A stretch of DNA of 64,000 nt from Dermanyssus gallinae (GCA_003439945.1 QVRM01001256.1:117501-181500); one strand, 5' to 3'; counted from the first letter of the stretch, positions 11,128 to 23,868 are shown. The notes: generated from the letters alone by a model not told the origin. Translations and numbers: made by a program.

Positions 11128-11290
11128 GCCGCCGACGACGACGACGGGGACGAAGACAACAACAACACCAAAAAGGCAACAACAGCAACAAAAAAAGCAA
11201 CAACAACAACAACACCATAAAAGGCAACAACAACAACAACACCAAAAAAAGCAACAACAACAACAACAACAAAAACGCAACAACTGCAAC
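11128..11290. repeat. (GAC)/(CAA)n compound microsatellite
   Basis: Starts with GCC and GAC triplets and passes into CAA with A-run interruptions, about 160 bp. Translations rich in Cys, Val or Gln on either strand are repeat artefacts. Confidence 0.95.
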
Positions 11291-12555
11291 CATACCAAGG
11301 CCAGAGACAACAACTGATAGTGACAACACAAAACCGATCAAAGAAGAATAAACTGAGACCAAATCCAATAAAGGGCGCTACTTGGCTCTGAGAGGAACAG
11401 AAGCGAACAACAGTGAGAACAAAGTCAGAAAAGAACATTGACGCCTATTCGGTAAGTGGTCGTCGTGGTGCAAACGAAAAAACCGAAAAGGAACAAGACG
11501 GGCTGCTAACTCGGCAACCAAGCGGCAGCCTGTGGGCGGGCTGGTTGCTCAAAGCTCTCGCATCTCTGAGATGGCACGATCTCGAACAGAACAGAGCAGA
11601 AAGAAGGACGAAGAATACACACGAACCCGGCAGACAAATACACCCGCCTCTGCAAACAACATCGGCGCTATTTGCATATGGAATCCGTTGCGTTTATCGC
11701 TGTTGCCTCAGGCACCTGCGCGTCACAACGTTCTTAATATCAGTCTCCGATGCCACACGGAGACAGTATCTATTCAAACTTATTGTGACGAGCTTACGCC
11801 TAGCACCGACCACCGATCACGTGAACACTTCGAAACTCGTCGCTTTACAATGACCGATATTGTGTATGAACGTCCACCACGACAATCATATATGTATACA
11901 AGAGCCGTGTATTCGGCCGTTTTTCATCCAAATGCAAGAAACATTCGATTCAAATCTGTCACCGCTCTGAGACACTCGTCTGAGAACAATCGGACTGGAC
12001 CTAATCAGCTAGACTCGATGCAACACTTTATCAGTCAAGTCAGTGACGACTCAATCAAGTTGTCGTCTCTCCAGCTCTGCCATAAGATGTCATGGATGTT
12101 GGATGAGTTGTGAGAACATATTTGGATTCATTGACAGAACGTCACATCCAAAAGACAACAAATGGAGAGAATTGCTGGCATCTTTAAGGCCTGGGGAAAT
12201 CATCCTGCCAAGGTTGTTTTACACATTCTAGGTAACAATTTTTAATATAGCACATATGCTATTCACTTGACTAAGTAAGACTTTCTAGGGATATATGTAG
12301 ATTATAATAAGCAGGAACACAGTTCATGAAAATATGTAGCAACTAATAATTTCACTAAATTAGATCTTATGGGGGTTATGCATGTATGCATATGAATACA
12401 TGGCTTGCTGAAGTGCACAAGTGTGATGAGCTCGCCGCCTCGGTCGCTCAACCATCGTCTCATACATTCACTGTACTAAGTCGCAGAGTGCGTGTATATT
12501 CTTGTAGCCCGAAGAACAAATAAACTTCATCTAATCTGAACAGACGGCCACGAAA
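11291..12555. other. Unique stretch, longest non-repeat open frame, function unknown
   Basis: A 193-codon frame at 11532-12113 (plus) and an overlapping 146-codon frame at 11413-11853 are the longest ones outside repeats and transposons. Neither shows a domain, signal peptide or motif I recognise, and they use different frames of the same DNA. This could be chance or part of an unrecognised exon. I do not call a gene. Confidence 0.35.
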
Positions 12556-12688
12556 ACGACGACAACAACAATAAAAACAACAACAACAACAACAATAAAA
12601 ACAACAACAACAGCAACAACAACTACTACTACTACTACTACTACTACTACCACGACCACCACAACAACAACAACAACAACGACGACGA
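12556..12688. repeat. (CAA)/(CTA)n compound microsatellite
   Basis: CAA triplets, then about nine CTA triplets at 12623-12650, then CAA and GAC. Confidence 0.95.
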
Positions 12689-12888
12689 TCACGGTCACAT
12701 ACAGAAAGGACTCGTGTGATAACGTAGGTGTGAGCAAGCGGCTTTTCTATTGCCCTACAGAGTCTGCTGTCCCCTGAAGTATGTCTGGGTAGATTTGTGT
12801 GTGGGTACATGCTGTTAGCTAGTGTAAGCATGGGGTCCAAAGGGAAGAGGGTCTCATTGCATCTAGCGACTAGAACCGCCCTGTGTGC

Positions 12889-12890
<2 letters not shown>

Positions 12891-12923
<33 letters not shown>
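12891..12923. repeat. (TA)n microsatellite
   Basis: 33 bp of pure TA. Confidence 0.95.
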
Positions 12924-12924
<1 letters not shown>

Positions 12925-13415
12925 GTACGCGTTCTGCAACCGGTGCTACCATTACTAGCAGGATGTGGTGGTACTTCAGTTGCTGCAGCTATTAGGCGGA
13001 ACAGACCCTATACGCACGACCGAATGGTGGTGACGGCGCAGCTGCGCGAGGGTAACAAACGAGTTCGGGAGGAGTTTTTCGGTTACGGCACTTCCCGTTC
13101 GCCAGGCGCAAACGCCTGTTTGTCGCACTACGCTGCACGCTTGCCTCTACGATGATGGCATCTATTCGATAACGCCTCCGACACTCACAGACATTCCCAT
13201 ACGCGCGACGCTCGTGAGAGTGGTGTCGGCGTTGAGGCGAGCGACTCATTTAGCGTTAATTGCATGGCACACGTTTCCGTATCTTTCCGAAAGCTTCGCA
13301 ATAATCCGGGAATCACCGGCCGAAGGAACCGTTCTACCGCTGAGACAAAAAGGTCATCGCAACTTGCCGGCAATCGGTGCACGCGGAACGGTGGCAGAAA
13401 ATGCCAGCAGTAGTA

Positions 13416-13488
13416 GCAACAACAACAACAACAACAAAAAGACAACGACAACAACAACAACAACAACAAAGACAGCGAGAACAACAAC
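13416..13488. repeat. (CAA)n microsatellite
   Basis: CAA triplets with A-run and GAC interruptions. Confidence 0.95.
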
Positions 13489-13611
13489 ATTATCTCAGCA
13501 ACTACCATCGAATCCAATATACCTAGAAACCGACTCACGGCCACCGTCCTCGGGCCAGTATAAATGAATTATAAGATGATAATGCACATACTGGTATGGG
13601 TTTGGCATGAA

Positions 13612-13612
<1 letters not shown>

Positions 13613-13655
<43 letters not shown>
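13613..13655. repeat. (TA)n microsatellite at the edge of an RLE remnant
   Basis: About 40 bp of TA. The retroelement remnant that follows starts directly at its right edge. Confidence 0.95.
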
Positions 13656-13656
13656 G

Positions 13657-13988
13657 GACCGCCAGGTTAGCTGAGGCTAACAAATGTAGAAAATATTCCA
13701 GCGTTGATTATTCGCACGAATTTTGTCCGTTGGCGTTCGAGACTATGGGGGCTGCAGGCCCCCTTACGCTCAAGCTGATCCAGCGCGTAGGTAGAAGCCT
13801 TAAGCTTTCTACAGGAGATTCAAGAGCAATCCGAATTCTTGCGCCAGAGGCTGTCGCTCCACATTCAACGAGGAAATGCAGCATCTGTTGGGAGCACATT
13901 GTTGAACTGGGCTAACCCTGGGCTAGAGAACCCGTGATCACACGTTCGCGCGGAGACAATTGTTCACTCCAAAGTGCTAACATAGCAA

Positions 13989-13990
<2 letters not shown>
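13657..13990 (+). pseudogene. RLE-type non-LTR retroelement, C-terminal tail and 3' UTR
   Basis: The frame from 13657 reads LAEANKCRKYSSVDYSHEF and CPLAFETMGAAGP, closely matching the last 100 residues of the better-preserved element at 38.4-40.0 kb (LAETNKFRKYSSIGYPHEF, CPLAFETLGAPG). After a frameshift near 13840 the match continues as QRLSLHIQRGNAASVGSTLL. The 3' UTR (about 13920-13989) is nearly the same as that of the minus-strand copy at 53.1 kb. Both a left and a right (TA)n tract border the remnant. The reverse transcriptase and most of the endonuclease are absent. Confidence 0.9.

Positions 13991-14023
<33 letters not shown>
13990..14023. repeat. (TA)n microsatellite at RLE 3' end
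   Basis: About 33 bp of TA directly after the element's 3' UTR. Confidence 0.95.
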
Positions 14024-14024
<1 letters not shown>

Positions 14025-14421
14025 TGTATCGCGACGGCAGAATGGAAAAGAGGAATGTGTCAGCACAGAGATTCAACCCGCCCCCCTCCCCCAACCAATG
14101 CAAGAATAAGGTTATAAACAAAATATTTGAGATTTACATAGTTTAGCGAACAAGGCGATTCAATGTCAATGCCATTGTCTTGCATTAGAACATAGTACTG
14201 TCTAACTCAGGACATGCCGGCTCTTATGTGGTAATCTGTTCTGATGCTTGTGATTTCTCATATAACTACTAAATACCGGCAAAACGGTTAATAGGTCATG
14301 ACAAAACAAGAAACGCAAATGCCTCAGTAGAAAGCTAGTGCATGATCGCATCTTTACTAGTCACATTAAATTAATATACAATATAGAACCGATGAAAATC
14401 AATTATTTAACACAGGCTGCA

Positions 14422-14458
<37 letters not shown>

Positions 14459-15650
14459 TAATTTTTTTTACAGGACCGTCTTCTCCAGACGGTAATTTAT
14501 TTAAGCTTAACAATTCCTCATTGAGCTTGAAATTACCATATAAAACACGTATTTAACAATTGTAACAAGTAAGGGCATTTTGCAGAAAACGATATTACTC
14601 CTATATATATATATATATATATCCAATGCTCTAAACAACCCTGATCACAAAGCACCTCGCTGTGGCGGCTTTTAATCAGTACATTCCATCTTGCAGAAGA
14701 GAATGACAGAAACCTCATCATCACTTCTTCAACCCGCCGGTCGATTCTTACGTTGCGGTCAAACAATACTCGAGCGTCTCTCTCTCTGTCCTCTGGGCTT
14801 TGGTGGTCGTCGTGGGCGATTCGTTGCGAGTATGCCGGCAGTGTCGGTGCCGGCGTCTCCGCCTCTCTGTGGACCCATCGCGCCGCTGTCGAGGACGAAC
14901 AGTTTAGTGCAACACGCCTGATGCAATATTGAGTAGAGACGACAGAGATCTGTCCCGGAGGACGACAACGACTCTTTTCTCCAACGAAGAAATAGCTGCA
15001 ACCAATCGACAGTCCATCATGGCCGGCAGCATCTATAGACACACAGACACACTGCCATATATATATATATATATATGGTCCAAAAGGTATCTGCATCGTC
15101 TGCCCTTAGCCTTCAGTAGCCGGTAACTCTGCTCTAGAGGCCGGCCACTGGGATAAAAAGCGATACAACTACCAGTACTGATGATAAGGCGAACGCTTAA
15201 AATACTGTGTACCAAAAAATGTGTATGTGAGCGAAACATACGTACCTGCATGGACATACACTATAATAATCATATTAATAGCAATCACTGCTACTGTAAT
15301 TGGTTGCTGCTACTGAAACAACCCGCGGTCTAACCTTCTACAAAACGTAAGTGTCACAACTGTGTCGAAGTAAAGCGCAAGCGGTTCCTTTGAGGAATGG
15401 TTGTAACACATTTATCAATAATAAAAAACAAGTGTCACAAACTGGCACCGACCCGTAAAGACCGACCATAAACATACAAACGAAGCAAATGCCTCTTGCT
15501 ACAACGCTTGATGATAGTGACAACTGGTTGGTTAAGCTGATTCTGACTTCGTATTGTAGGTCGAGTTATCACACACTTGCGAAGTCCTCGTCGTCGAGAA
15601 TGTTAGAAGAGCTACCATCCGTCGCATTAATGTCAGCATTCATATCATTA
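14024..15650. other. Non-coding stretch with three short TA tracts
   Basis: (TA)n at 14424-14460, 14601-14623 and 15057-15077. The stretch 14455-14720 weakly resembles 5430-5620 (TTTAACAATT, then an AGGG..TTTT.CAGAAAA block, then TA, then TCTTCAA.CCCGCCG). It may be an old dispersed repeat. No gene is recognised. Confidence 0.5.
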
Positions 15651-15682
15651 TCTCTCTCTCTCTCTCTATATATATATATCTA

Positions 15683-15754
<72 letters not shown>
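15651..15754. repeat. (TC)n-(TA)n compound microsatellite
   Basis: TC repeats pass into about 85 bp of TA with few interruptions. Confidence 0.95.
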
Positions 15755-15756
<2 letters not shown>

Positions 15757-16240
15757 CGTTGATTGGCCCAACTGTGAGCCTTCTGCCACGCTCCACGAAG
15801 TTCGCCTATGGACCAACCTACATAACGGTAGGAATGCAAATCGACAGAGAGCGTTTATTCTGCGAACGAACTCTCCCAGGCATACTAGGCTGCGCTTAGG
15901 ACGCCCCGGCTGACCGCAGTTTCTCTCTCGCGGTATTTCACCCAGAATTGTGACATTCGGCTGTTTCATTGATGAATAATTCGGAAATAAAATATTTATT
16001 GGCGATTTCTCGCTCTACACTTACATATAGAGTAACACTCTGTAATCAATGTTCAACTGTATAGATTCGTATACGCGATTTCAAATTCGCTACGAACGGC
16101 AATGCATAGCGAAAACGAAAATTATGGTGTTCCTGTTTCCGTGGAGAGTATTACCCTAACCTATGCATCATGAATCTTGTTCGTCCAGACGAATATATAT
16201 TTTGTAATGTACATTTCCTCTATATGTTAAATAGAGCGCG

Positions 16241-16274
<34 letters not shown>

Positions 16275-16283
16275 AGAGAGAGG

Positions 16284-16314
<31 letters not shown>

Positions 16315-16879
16315 TCTCGCTTCTTTTTCTTCCTTGCGACCTCAGTCGTTTTCGTCGCACGCACTTGAAACGCAACCAAATCTATGGCACGTATCGACCG
16401 ATAGATTTATCTGGCAGTCTATTTATCTATCTATCTATCAGGCGGCGGCAGCAGCTGTTGGTGAAGATAGCACGCACGCTCTACTGTGGTAAGTGTGTAG
16501 TAGTAGCACATTCAAGAAGAAGTTCTCCGAACTCAATGGTGCTTTTGTTGGTTATTTGGTGTGCGTGCGCGAATCGGCCGAGCGACGAAGACGATGACGA
16601 CGACGACGACGACGTGGACGATGACGAGAAAAGCCACTCGGCGAGAGCCAGCGAGAACCAGACCAAGCCCGCCGACGCATTGGGCCACGCACGCACTTTG
16701 GAGAGCTCGAGCCTTAGGTTTATTCCAGGCCGTCGTTCCCCGGGGAGAAGATTCCGGCCCCTCACGGACGGAATGGTGGTTGGAGCAGCTTGGTTGGGCG
16801 GGCAAATCGCCATCTGGGAGAGGCGTTTCTGTCGTCCACTGGAAAACTGCTAGCTGAGCGACATTCTTTCTTTCTTTCT

Positions 16880-16910
<31 letters not shown>

Positions 16911-17144
16911 GTCTCTCCCGCTTCTGCAGTAGTAACGACCTCGCATATTGTGTCACCGCCGCCCCCGCCCCCGCCGCCACAGAGTCTCTTTCCTCGTTAG
17001 CGACCCTATTGTATATTGTAACAAAATTAGTACGAATAACAGTAACAGAAGTAGAAAGAATAAATCATTCCGTATGCAATTGACGCGAAAAGCCCTTTCT
17101 TCTATCTCTCTGGTTCCGATTGTTAAGCATTATCTTTATTTAAG
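15755..17144. other. Non-coding stretch with TA, GAC and pyrimidine tracts
   Basis: TA tracts at 16241-16272 and 16287-16315, GAC/GAT triplets near 16590-16625, and a TTTC/TC tract at 16864-16918. A frame through the GAC block yields an aspartate run. Its partner frames on the other strand are equally long, so I do not call a gene. Confidence 0.6.
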
Positions 17145-17196
<52 letters not shown>

Positions 17197-17197
17197 T

Positions 17198-17261
<64 letters not shown>
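17145..17261. repeat. Long (TA)n microsatellite
   Basis: About 117 bp of TA with a single C and GA interruption, one of the longest TA tracts here. Confidence 0.96.
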
Positions 17262-17263
<2 letters not shown>

Positions 17264-19814
17264 AACAATGGCAAGCACTGTCGAGCACAGACGTAAGGAG
17301 GACACCCGATTGTAGACAACGGAACCAGTTAATCTTAATTAGGCAATTACAGAAAGCAACGAACATCAGAAGAGACACCAGAGCCACAGCACACAGCGAG
17401 AACGAGAGTAGGGTGAGCTAAAAAGAGGGCACAGCGGCCAACAACAATAAACGAATACGCAAAATGCAGAGCCAGAAGAATCAAGACAAATGCAGTACAA
17501 CAAAAAAGATACTTCCACTAGAGTCCACTACTTTGTTGGTGGTGGTGGTGGTAGTGGTGGTTTCGTTTCAAGGCTTAACCACTCGACGAAAATACGTCCA
17601 TCCCTTACGTTTCCCCTGCGCGTTGACAAACATCCAACAACCAAAAAACGTGTAACGTCGTTGGCAACGGCGCTTGCGCAGAGCTGGTCTCCACTGCCGA
17701 TGCCGGATGAAGATTTGTCGGATGACCAAAGGTCTTCTACCAGATGTCGAAAGGTCTGCCAGATATCGAAGCGTTTTTGTTTGCCTCGCGCTCCCTCTCT
17801 TTTTCTCACTGTTGATCTGTTTCTTCTAGAAAATGGACGACGACGCATTTGATTGTCGACACTCAGCCTGAATGTGTGTTTGAAATTGTTTGAAACAACT
17901 CAACAACATTAACGGATGAATCGATGGACACTATTGAATCATCCCCCGACCGCCATGACGCCGATCAACCTACCGATCTCCTGACTGACTTGTCCTGATC
18001 GATGTGGGGACAATAGGGCTCCCGCGCGACGAACAGATTTGATCGTACAGCAAAAGTAGTGATGCTATGCTTGCCGCTGCCGCTGCTGCTGCTCCTGGCG
18101 ATCTTTGGCCTGCTGCTATTTTATGCTTAATGCACCAATGCACAATTGGGACAGATCGTAGAAGCGCGTCTGTTTGCACGGTGGCCGCCATAGGCGGGCG
18201 CAGGGCATGCACATACGACACGCTGCACGCTGGGCTGAGGTCGTTGCATGAAGGGTCGGTCGTGGCGACTGACATGCGACCGTGACAACGAAAAGACACA
18301 GATCGCCGTAGACGACGCGGACAAAACGATACACGACGAGACGTGGACACATCGAATCGTAAGTAGCTAGGGGCAATTTTTTCGACGAGAGGCATTGCAA
18401 TAGTAGGTACCCAAAGGCGAGGGTTTTTCTCGATCGTTTGTCATCATATTAGTCAGCAATACAAATTCGAAAAGGTCTAATGGCCAACAACAATATACAA
18501 ATCGAAAAACACGAGAAAAGAACATATGCTTAATTCAATCTGTGACTCAAAGCTATAACCTCTTTTGCCGTTGGCTAGGTGTGTCAACCAGACCAATGAT
18601 TTGCGACCGCATGCAACTTGAGTCGCATAGTTATCCGGAAAGTTCTGCAGGGGTCCGATTTCTTAGAGTCACAGCCACCAGTATTTCGGAGCAAACACTG
18701 CCCGCAATCGAAGGCTCTCCCCCGACTTCACACTCAATTGATGCACGCGACATACGGAGTCAACCTCCTTAAAATCTCAGATTAGCGGAAGCCAATAGAA
18801 GCACGACTTCACACTACCAAAATAATAATAATAATAATAAACTTCACAGACAAGACTCACAAATTCGGCGACAAGAGGAATTGCAGGCTTGATCCCGGGT
18901 TAACACATTCCATTTTCGAAGCAATATTTCTCGAGATTTACAGATCGTGGGGAACAACAGATCGTTACAAAGATATGAAGCATAAGGTAGCTTTGAGAAA
19001 GACATGAAAATATTACAATCATCTCGTGTGTTATTTTTGCTCGCATCGATAACGGAACTGTAACATTTGCATAAGCATATCTTAATCGACATTGTGACAC
19101 ATTGTGCATTGTGGCATAGCACATCTCAATTGACATAGTATACAAAAAACATGTAGTGTAATAAATTATATGCTAAAAAAAATTTGACCCGTGCGGCAAT
19201 CGGTCGCCACAAATAAAGTATTTTTAAAACATGCTTACTGAGCATACAGTTGATGAGTGATTCCAAAACGCTTATTCGCGAGTCCTGAAGAGGCATTTCG
19301 TCGCGTGCAGTCTACTCCCTAGTGGCATCCTCCTGTTCTGGAGTAGAGTGGTGAATCCAGATTTCGCAGGCAGTTACCAGTGAGCCCCAAATACTCCTGC
19401 GGATTTTATCTCAAAAGTTCCAAATTGCTCTCCGAATTGCTGACAGCGTGCCCGTTTTGGCCCGTGTGGTAGCCACTCTGCCTTACTTATTATTTTTCAT
19501 GCATAAATGCTGACGCAATATTTAATGTAACACACATAGCTAACGCTTTTTGCATTAGTTCCGTAAACTAGATCTGACATGGCTCTAATCTCTGTTGCAG
19601 TTTGTACGTTTTTAGTTACTGCTGCACCTGTAATCACTGCACGGTACTCGCTCTGCTCCATTGTCACTGGAGGGTTTGACATGCTACATTTTTGCAACCT
19701 GCTACAAACGCAATTCGAAATCAATCCACATGATACCTATTTTTCTAACTTTTGAAGAACGAACGTCTCTCTCCGGCGCTATAGCCTACATGGTCTCAGG
19801 CGGCGCTACGAACT
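17262..19814. other. Unrecognised non-coding sequence
   Basis: A short GGT run lies near 17538-17556 and an AAT run near 18821-18840. Frames at 17490-17852 and 17970-18400 occur on both strands without recognisable domains. From about 18840 to 19730 the DNA is AT-richer with no readable element. Confidence 0.55.
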
Positions 19815-19847
19815 TTATATATATATATATATATATATAAATATATA
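19815..19847. repeat. (TA)n microsatellite
   Basis: About 32 bp of TA. Confidence 0.95.
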
Positions 19848-20419
19848 CCAATTACTTATTTCGAACTTGCACGAGCCTAGACATAAAATAGTTTGTGATC
19901 GCTACGTACGTCTTCCGCTCGACTTCTCTTCGCCCGTATTCCTCCGATTTGCCTTTGGTATAATCCGACTTTAATGAGATACACGACAGCGTGGTTGTTA
20001 TGTCGTCCTCGTAGTAGTAGTAGTAGAAAAAATTCACTAGCCGATACACAGAGAGATAGATGTAGGATATATGGCATATGGCAGCCAGCCAAGTCAAGAT
20101 GATCCTTCAATCGATCTCGATAATGTGACTCAGAGCGAGCTCGCAAGGGCATCACCGCTCATAAGTAGTAACGCACTTATTTCCCAACGTCTGGCTGATG
20201 TGCTCCGGTGGTCTATAGTAAGTCGCATGGTGGGACTGCCCGTTCAGACAGACAGACCGAGGCCCGGAGACAAACGGGCTCGATGGTACTACTGGTGCAT
20301 CTCGTCGAGCGTATGATGTTGTTCAAGCACGGTGAATAAGAAAACTCGGGTGAGACTGAAGGATAACAAGTTCAGACTCACAAACGTCATCAAAAGATGA
20401 ATAGTCAGGAACAATGTAG

Positions 20420-20425
20420 TATATG

Positions 20426-20475
<50 letters not shown>
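20420..20475. repeat. (TA)n microsatellite
   Basis: About 55 bp of TA with G and C interruptions at the left end. Confidence 0.95.
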
Positions 20476-20477
<2 letters not shown>

Positions 20478-22686
20478 CACAATTACGACTACGCTCTCAG
20501 ATACCCAACCCGCAAGCACTATTGGCGTTGACTCTCTAACGATTCTAATAGACCAGATTTGAGAGTAGATAACGAACCCACTTTGGGAAGCCGACTTCCG
20601 CCAAGCTCGAGACGTTGCACGGCCATGTAACCAAATGTTCTGAACTCAGGAGGAATTGCATTGAAAAGTCAATCATACAATGCCTAATTTTGTTTTTCAT
20701 ATACTTACTTTTTCTTGTCAGTCATAGAACGTACGCATCGTAAATGCGAACGAGCTGGCCGCTATTCCGAGCTGGAATTCGATCATCTTTCTCTTTCCCT
20801 TACTCTCTCTCTCTCTCTATTTGTATATAATAAAACGTTGATCGAGTTTCGGCTTGAATATCCACCTCATTCGAATATTATTACATTATATTATTATAAC
20901 AAAAGTTGTGTATAAAAATGACAAAGTGTGACCTCTCGACTTTCTTAGCGTCCGCGTTTTATTTTTATTTTAGTAAAGCCATGTATGTAACTTAAATTAT
21001 TGCTCTTATACGAATGAGGATAGCAAAGCCGCGATACATATACTTGCAGTAGAAGAAGTAGGCCTTTGACTCATAGCGAATGTATCGCATCAGTCAGCGC
21101 TGCAAATGCTTAGAACAGAGCGCTGGAATAGAACAGTTATATACGGACGGTTGAGACATTGGCTAGACTAGTACAGTTACTAACTAGTTCATACCGTCGA
21201 ATCATTTTGCCCGCAGCTCTCACATCACAAACGAATGTGCCAAATTTAAGACGAAGAAAACACATTTATCTCACACAGATATAGTGTTATGAACATGTTT
21301 CATAAATATGGTTATTTGTTGTTTTAGCTAAAGCAGCACCCTTCAGAATGCCATAGCACTAAATTTCACTGAGAAAAGGCACTGAACAACTGCAAAAATT
21401 ACACCCATGTAAGCAGTACAAGTAAAAATGTATTCGCCAGTTGGCTATAGTAACTATCTATACATTACCCTTTTGCAACTATTGTTTGTCGCTTGTTCTG
21501 GGAAGGGAGTGAGTTCTGGAGGGGGGGAGGGACGAGAGCATTTGAGCCAAGCGTCAAGCAAAACACGCGTTAAGAGAAAAATAAAGCCCATTTCACCCAG
21601 CCCAGTGGCGGTGCGACACGCTGTCTCCGAGATCTGCGAGGCAGCGAGTATCGAGTTCGAGACTCGGGCCCTGGCGCCTCGACCTTTAACGGGCACACAA
21701 GCGCCTTACCGTGCTAAAGTCACCGGTGGCCACCGACCCGTCTCTAAGTGGACGAGTTTTACAGCGCAAACGTCGCTTTGGTGTCGGACACCGTACACGC
21801 ACGCAAAACATGGGTGTATCGAGTCGTTACAAGCGCTGGCAACTGTCACGTTCGGTAGCGTGCAATTGTAAACCCCATAGTAAAAATATATTTATATAGC
21901 GCTCGCACCGGGTCCATACGAGTGGGGACTACCATCAAGCAAGGACACGGACAGCTGATTCTCAACCTCACGTGACACCTTTTTACCACCATTTGTATTA
22001 AGGCGAGCACACCGAGTGTGCAACGTATCGTAAATGATTAATAAATCATCACAATACTTTCTATATATATTTATAAATATTATATATTATAATGTTTACT
22101 ATCATCACACCCGACTCACAAACTAAGGGGCTCATCATCATCTCATTCACCTAAAAACACGAGAAACTAACGAGAGTATGTCGAGCATGAAACACGGCTT
22201 TGGCCTTCATTATCGCTATCGGCTCTTGTGCTAGCTGCTCTTCGCGTTGGGGACAGACAGACAGAACGCTGAGCGCTGGTAGAAAGAAGTTGCCGTAAGT
22301 ACAGCGGCTTCCGTTAATGAGGTTTTCCCAAAGTCCCACCGTCGACAGTCGAGTAAGTCGTAAAGGATGTACCTTTTCGCGTCACCACGGGACCGTCTAC
22401 GCGCACACAGGTTACAGACAAACAACGACGGTGGAACAGCGACGCGCCACGGTGCTGCCACCCGCCGCGGTGGTGCGCTGAATCCGCTACTCAGCGCGCG
22501 AAACGCAATTAAAAGTTGAGAATTGGCATTAAAAACAGGGTAGCGGGCCGCGGAGAGGGCGGTGGGCACAGGAATATGAGAGCGCTCGTTAAGCTCCGCT
22601 CACTGCGCAGTAGGGATGACCGCGACCCGCGGTGCCGAGCTGCAGTGCCGAGAGCTTGGTCTTGGCGAGCGGCCACAACTCTAGCG
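20476..22686. other. Unrecognised non-coding sequence
   Basis: A TC run lies at about 20800-20820. A 147-codon plus frame at 21428-21871 opens with a hydrophobic N-terminus but has no other support, and is overlapped by a minus frame. Nothing else is readable. Confidence 0.5.
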
Positions 22687-23083
22687 GCAACAACACCAAC
22701 AACAAGAACAACAATAGCAACAACACCACCATTACCACATACAACAACATCTCAAACAACAACAACACAAACAACAACAATGACGACGACGACTTTAACC
22801 AACTTGAGAGCTTGCTCGCAGCAAGCAATATTATTAGTAAGGCTTATGGGTTGCTGCTGCTGTTGTTGTTGATGTTATCGCCAGGAAACGACCAAGGGCC
22901 TTGCCGTTACGAAAACCGTTACATGAGTGCTGCTAATGTTATGCTACCGCCTCAGGTGTTGTTACATACGATACAACACCATGGCATGCAATTCAACAAC
23001 AACGTCGATTTTAACAACAACAAATGAATTAGCAACAATAACAACAACAACAACAACAACAGAAAAAGCAACTACAACAACAT
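22687..23083. repeat. Cluster of CAA/TTG microsatellites
   Basis: CAA with GAC (22687-22792), TGC/TTG (22847-22872) and CAA again (22994-23083). Confidence 0.93.
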
Positions 23084-23621
23084 CCCCTCCCTTCAACGAA
23101 AAGGACGGCCACCGGAATATCAGCTTCACGTCGAAGGAGGCGTGAAAACTTGACATGACACGCAAGGCCAAACACACAAGCCCACACATAAACAGCCCCC
23201 ATCCCTCTCCCATTCACTCTTTATTTATAAGCCAGGTCGACATTAACGACGAACAGCGTCCGCTTTACAAGACAACAACATGCGAGGAAACGAGCGATTT
23301 AGTGCGTGGAACACAATTCGGGCCACACTAGGGGTGTATGCAGTGGCCGTATGTACACGCAGTCTCGTGTTTCTGCGCGGGGCATCGCTATTTCAAGGAC
23401 CCATCGACTGAGCCGCCACACCGATCTTTGACGTTCACGTTAACCGGAGACCACCTTGGGCAACTTCGGCACCTCGTGCCAAAGTATCATCAAGACGAGC
23501 ACGAACATGACATGGCGACAGCAGGTATTGGTGGAGGATGGTCGTAGTGGCAAGATCCGGAAGTTCATGATTCTGGTGAGCCGCCCGGTGTCAGAAGTGC
23601 TTTTACTGACGGCGAGTACAG

Positions 23622-23832
23622 CGGGTTAGAGCTAAATACTTTCGGGGCTGACTCTCAGCCAAGATTTAACGTCCATGGGACTGGACTGCTTTGCGCACTG
23701 CTTCACAGACGGACCCCCATAAATACAAATGTGCAACGGTGGGGCTCGAACCCGCGCACCTATGTGTGTCCTCCGGTCGCGAGGCGCAGACGCATGCCAC
23801 TACGCCACCGGGCTCGACAACGGGTTAGAGCT
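23622..23832 (-). repeat. tRNA-derived SINE, family 1, full length, with perfect TSD
   Basis: CGGGTTAGAGCT is repeated exactly at 23622-23633 and 23821-23832, bracketing a 187 bp minus-strand insert (23634-23820). Read on the minus strand, the insert has an intact Pol III A box (TGGCGTAGTGG) and an intact B box (GGTTCGAGCCC) with tRNA-like spacing. A body ending GTCAGCCCCGAAAGTATTT follows. This is the best copy of the family in the window and defines its length. It is non-coding. Perfect boxes and duplications suggest it could have been transcribed recently. Confidence 0.93.
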
Positions 23833-23868
23833 GGATTGATGTTATTGTCCCCAGCTGAGAGTTGGACG

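Noticed and set aside
11532..12113. 193-codon plus-strand frame
   Set aside because: No domain, no homology I recognise, and an overlapping frame of similar length. It could be chance.
16170..16853. 227-codon frame with an Asp run
   Set aside because: It combines TA-tract and GAC-tract translations, and the opposite strand is equally open.
17123..17387. Tyr-Ile alternating peptides at this and the other TA tracts
   Set aside because: Direct translation of (TA)n. No protein meaning.
21428..21871. 147-codon frame with a hydrophobic, signal-peptide-like start
   Set aside because: A hydrophobic start alone is weak. The rest has no domain, and another strand is open over the same bases.
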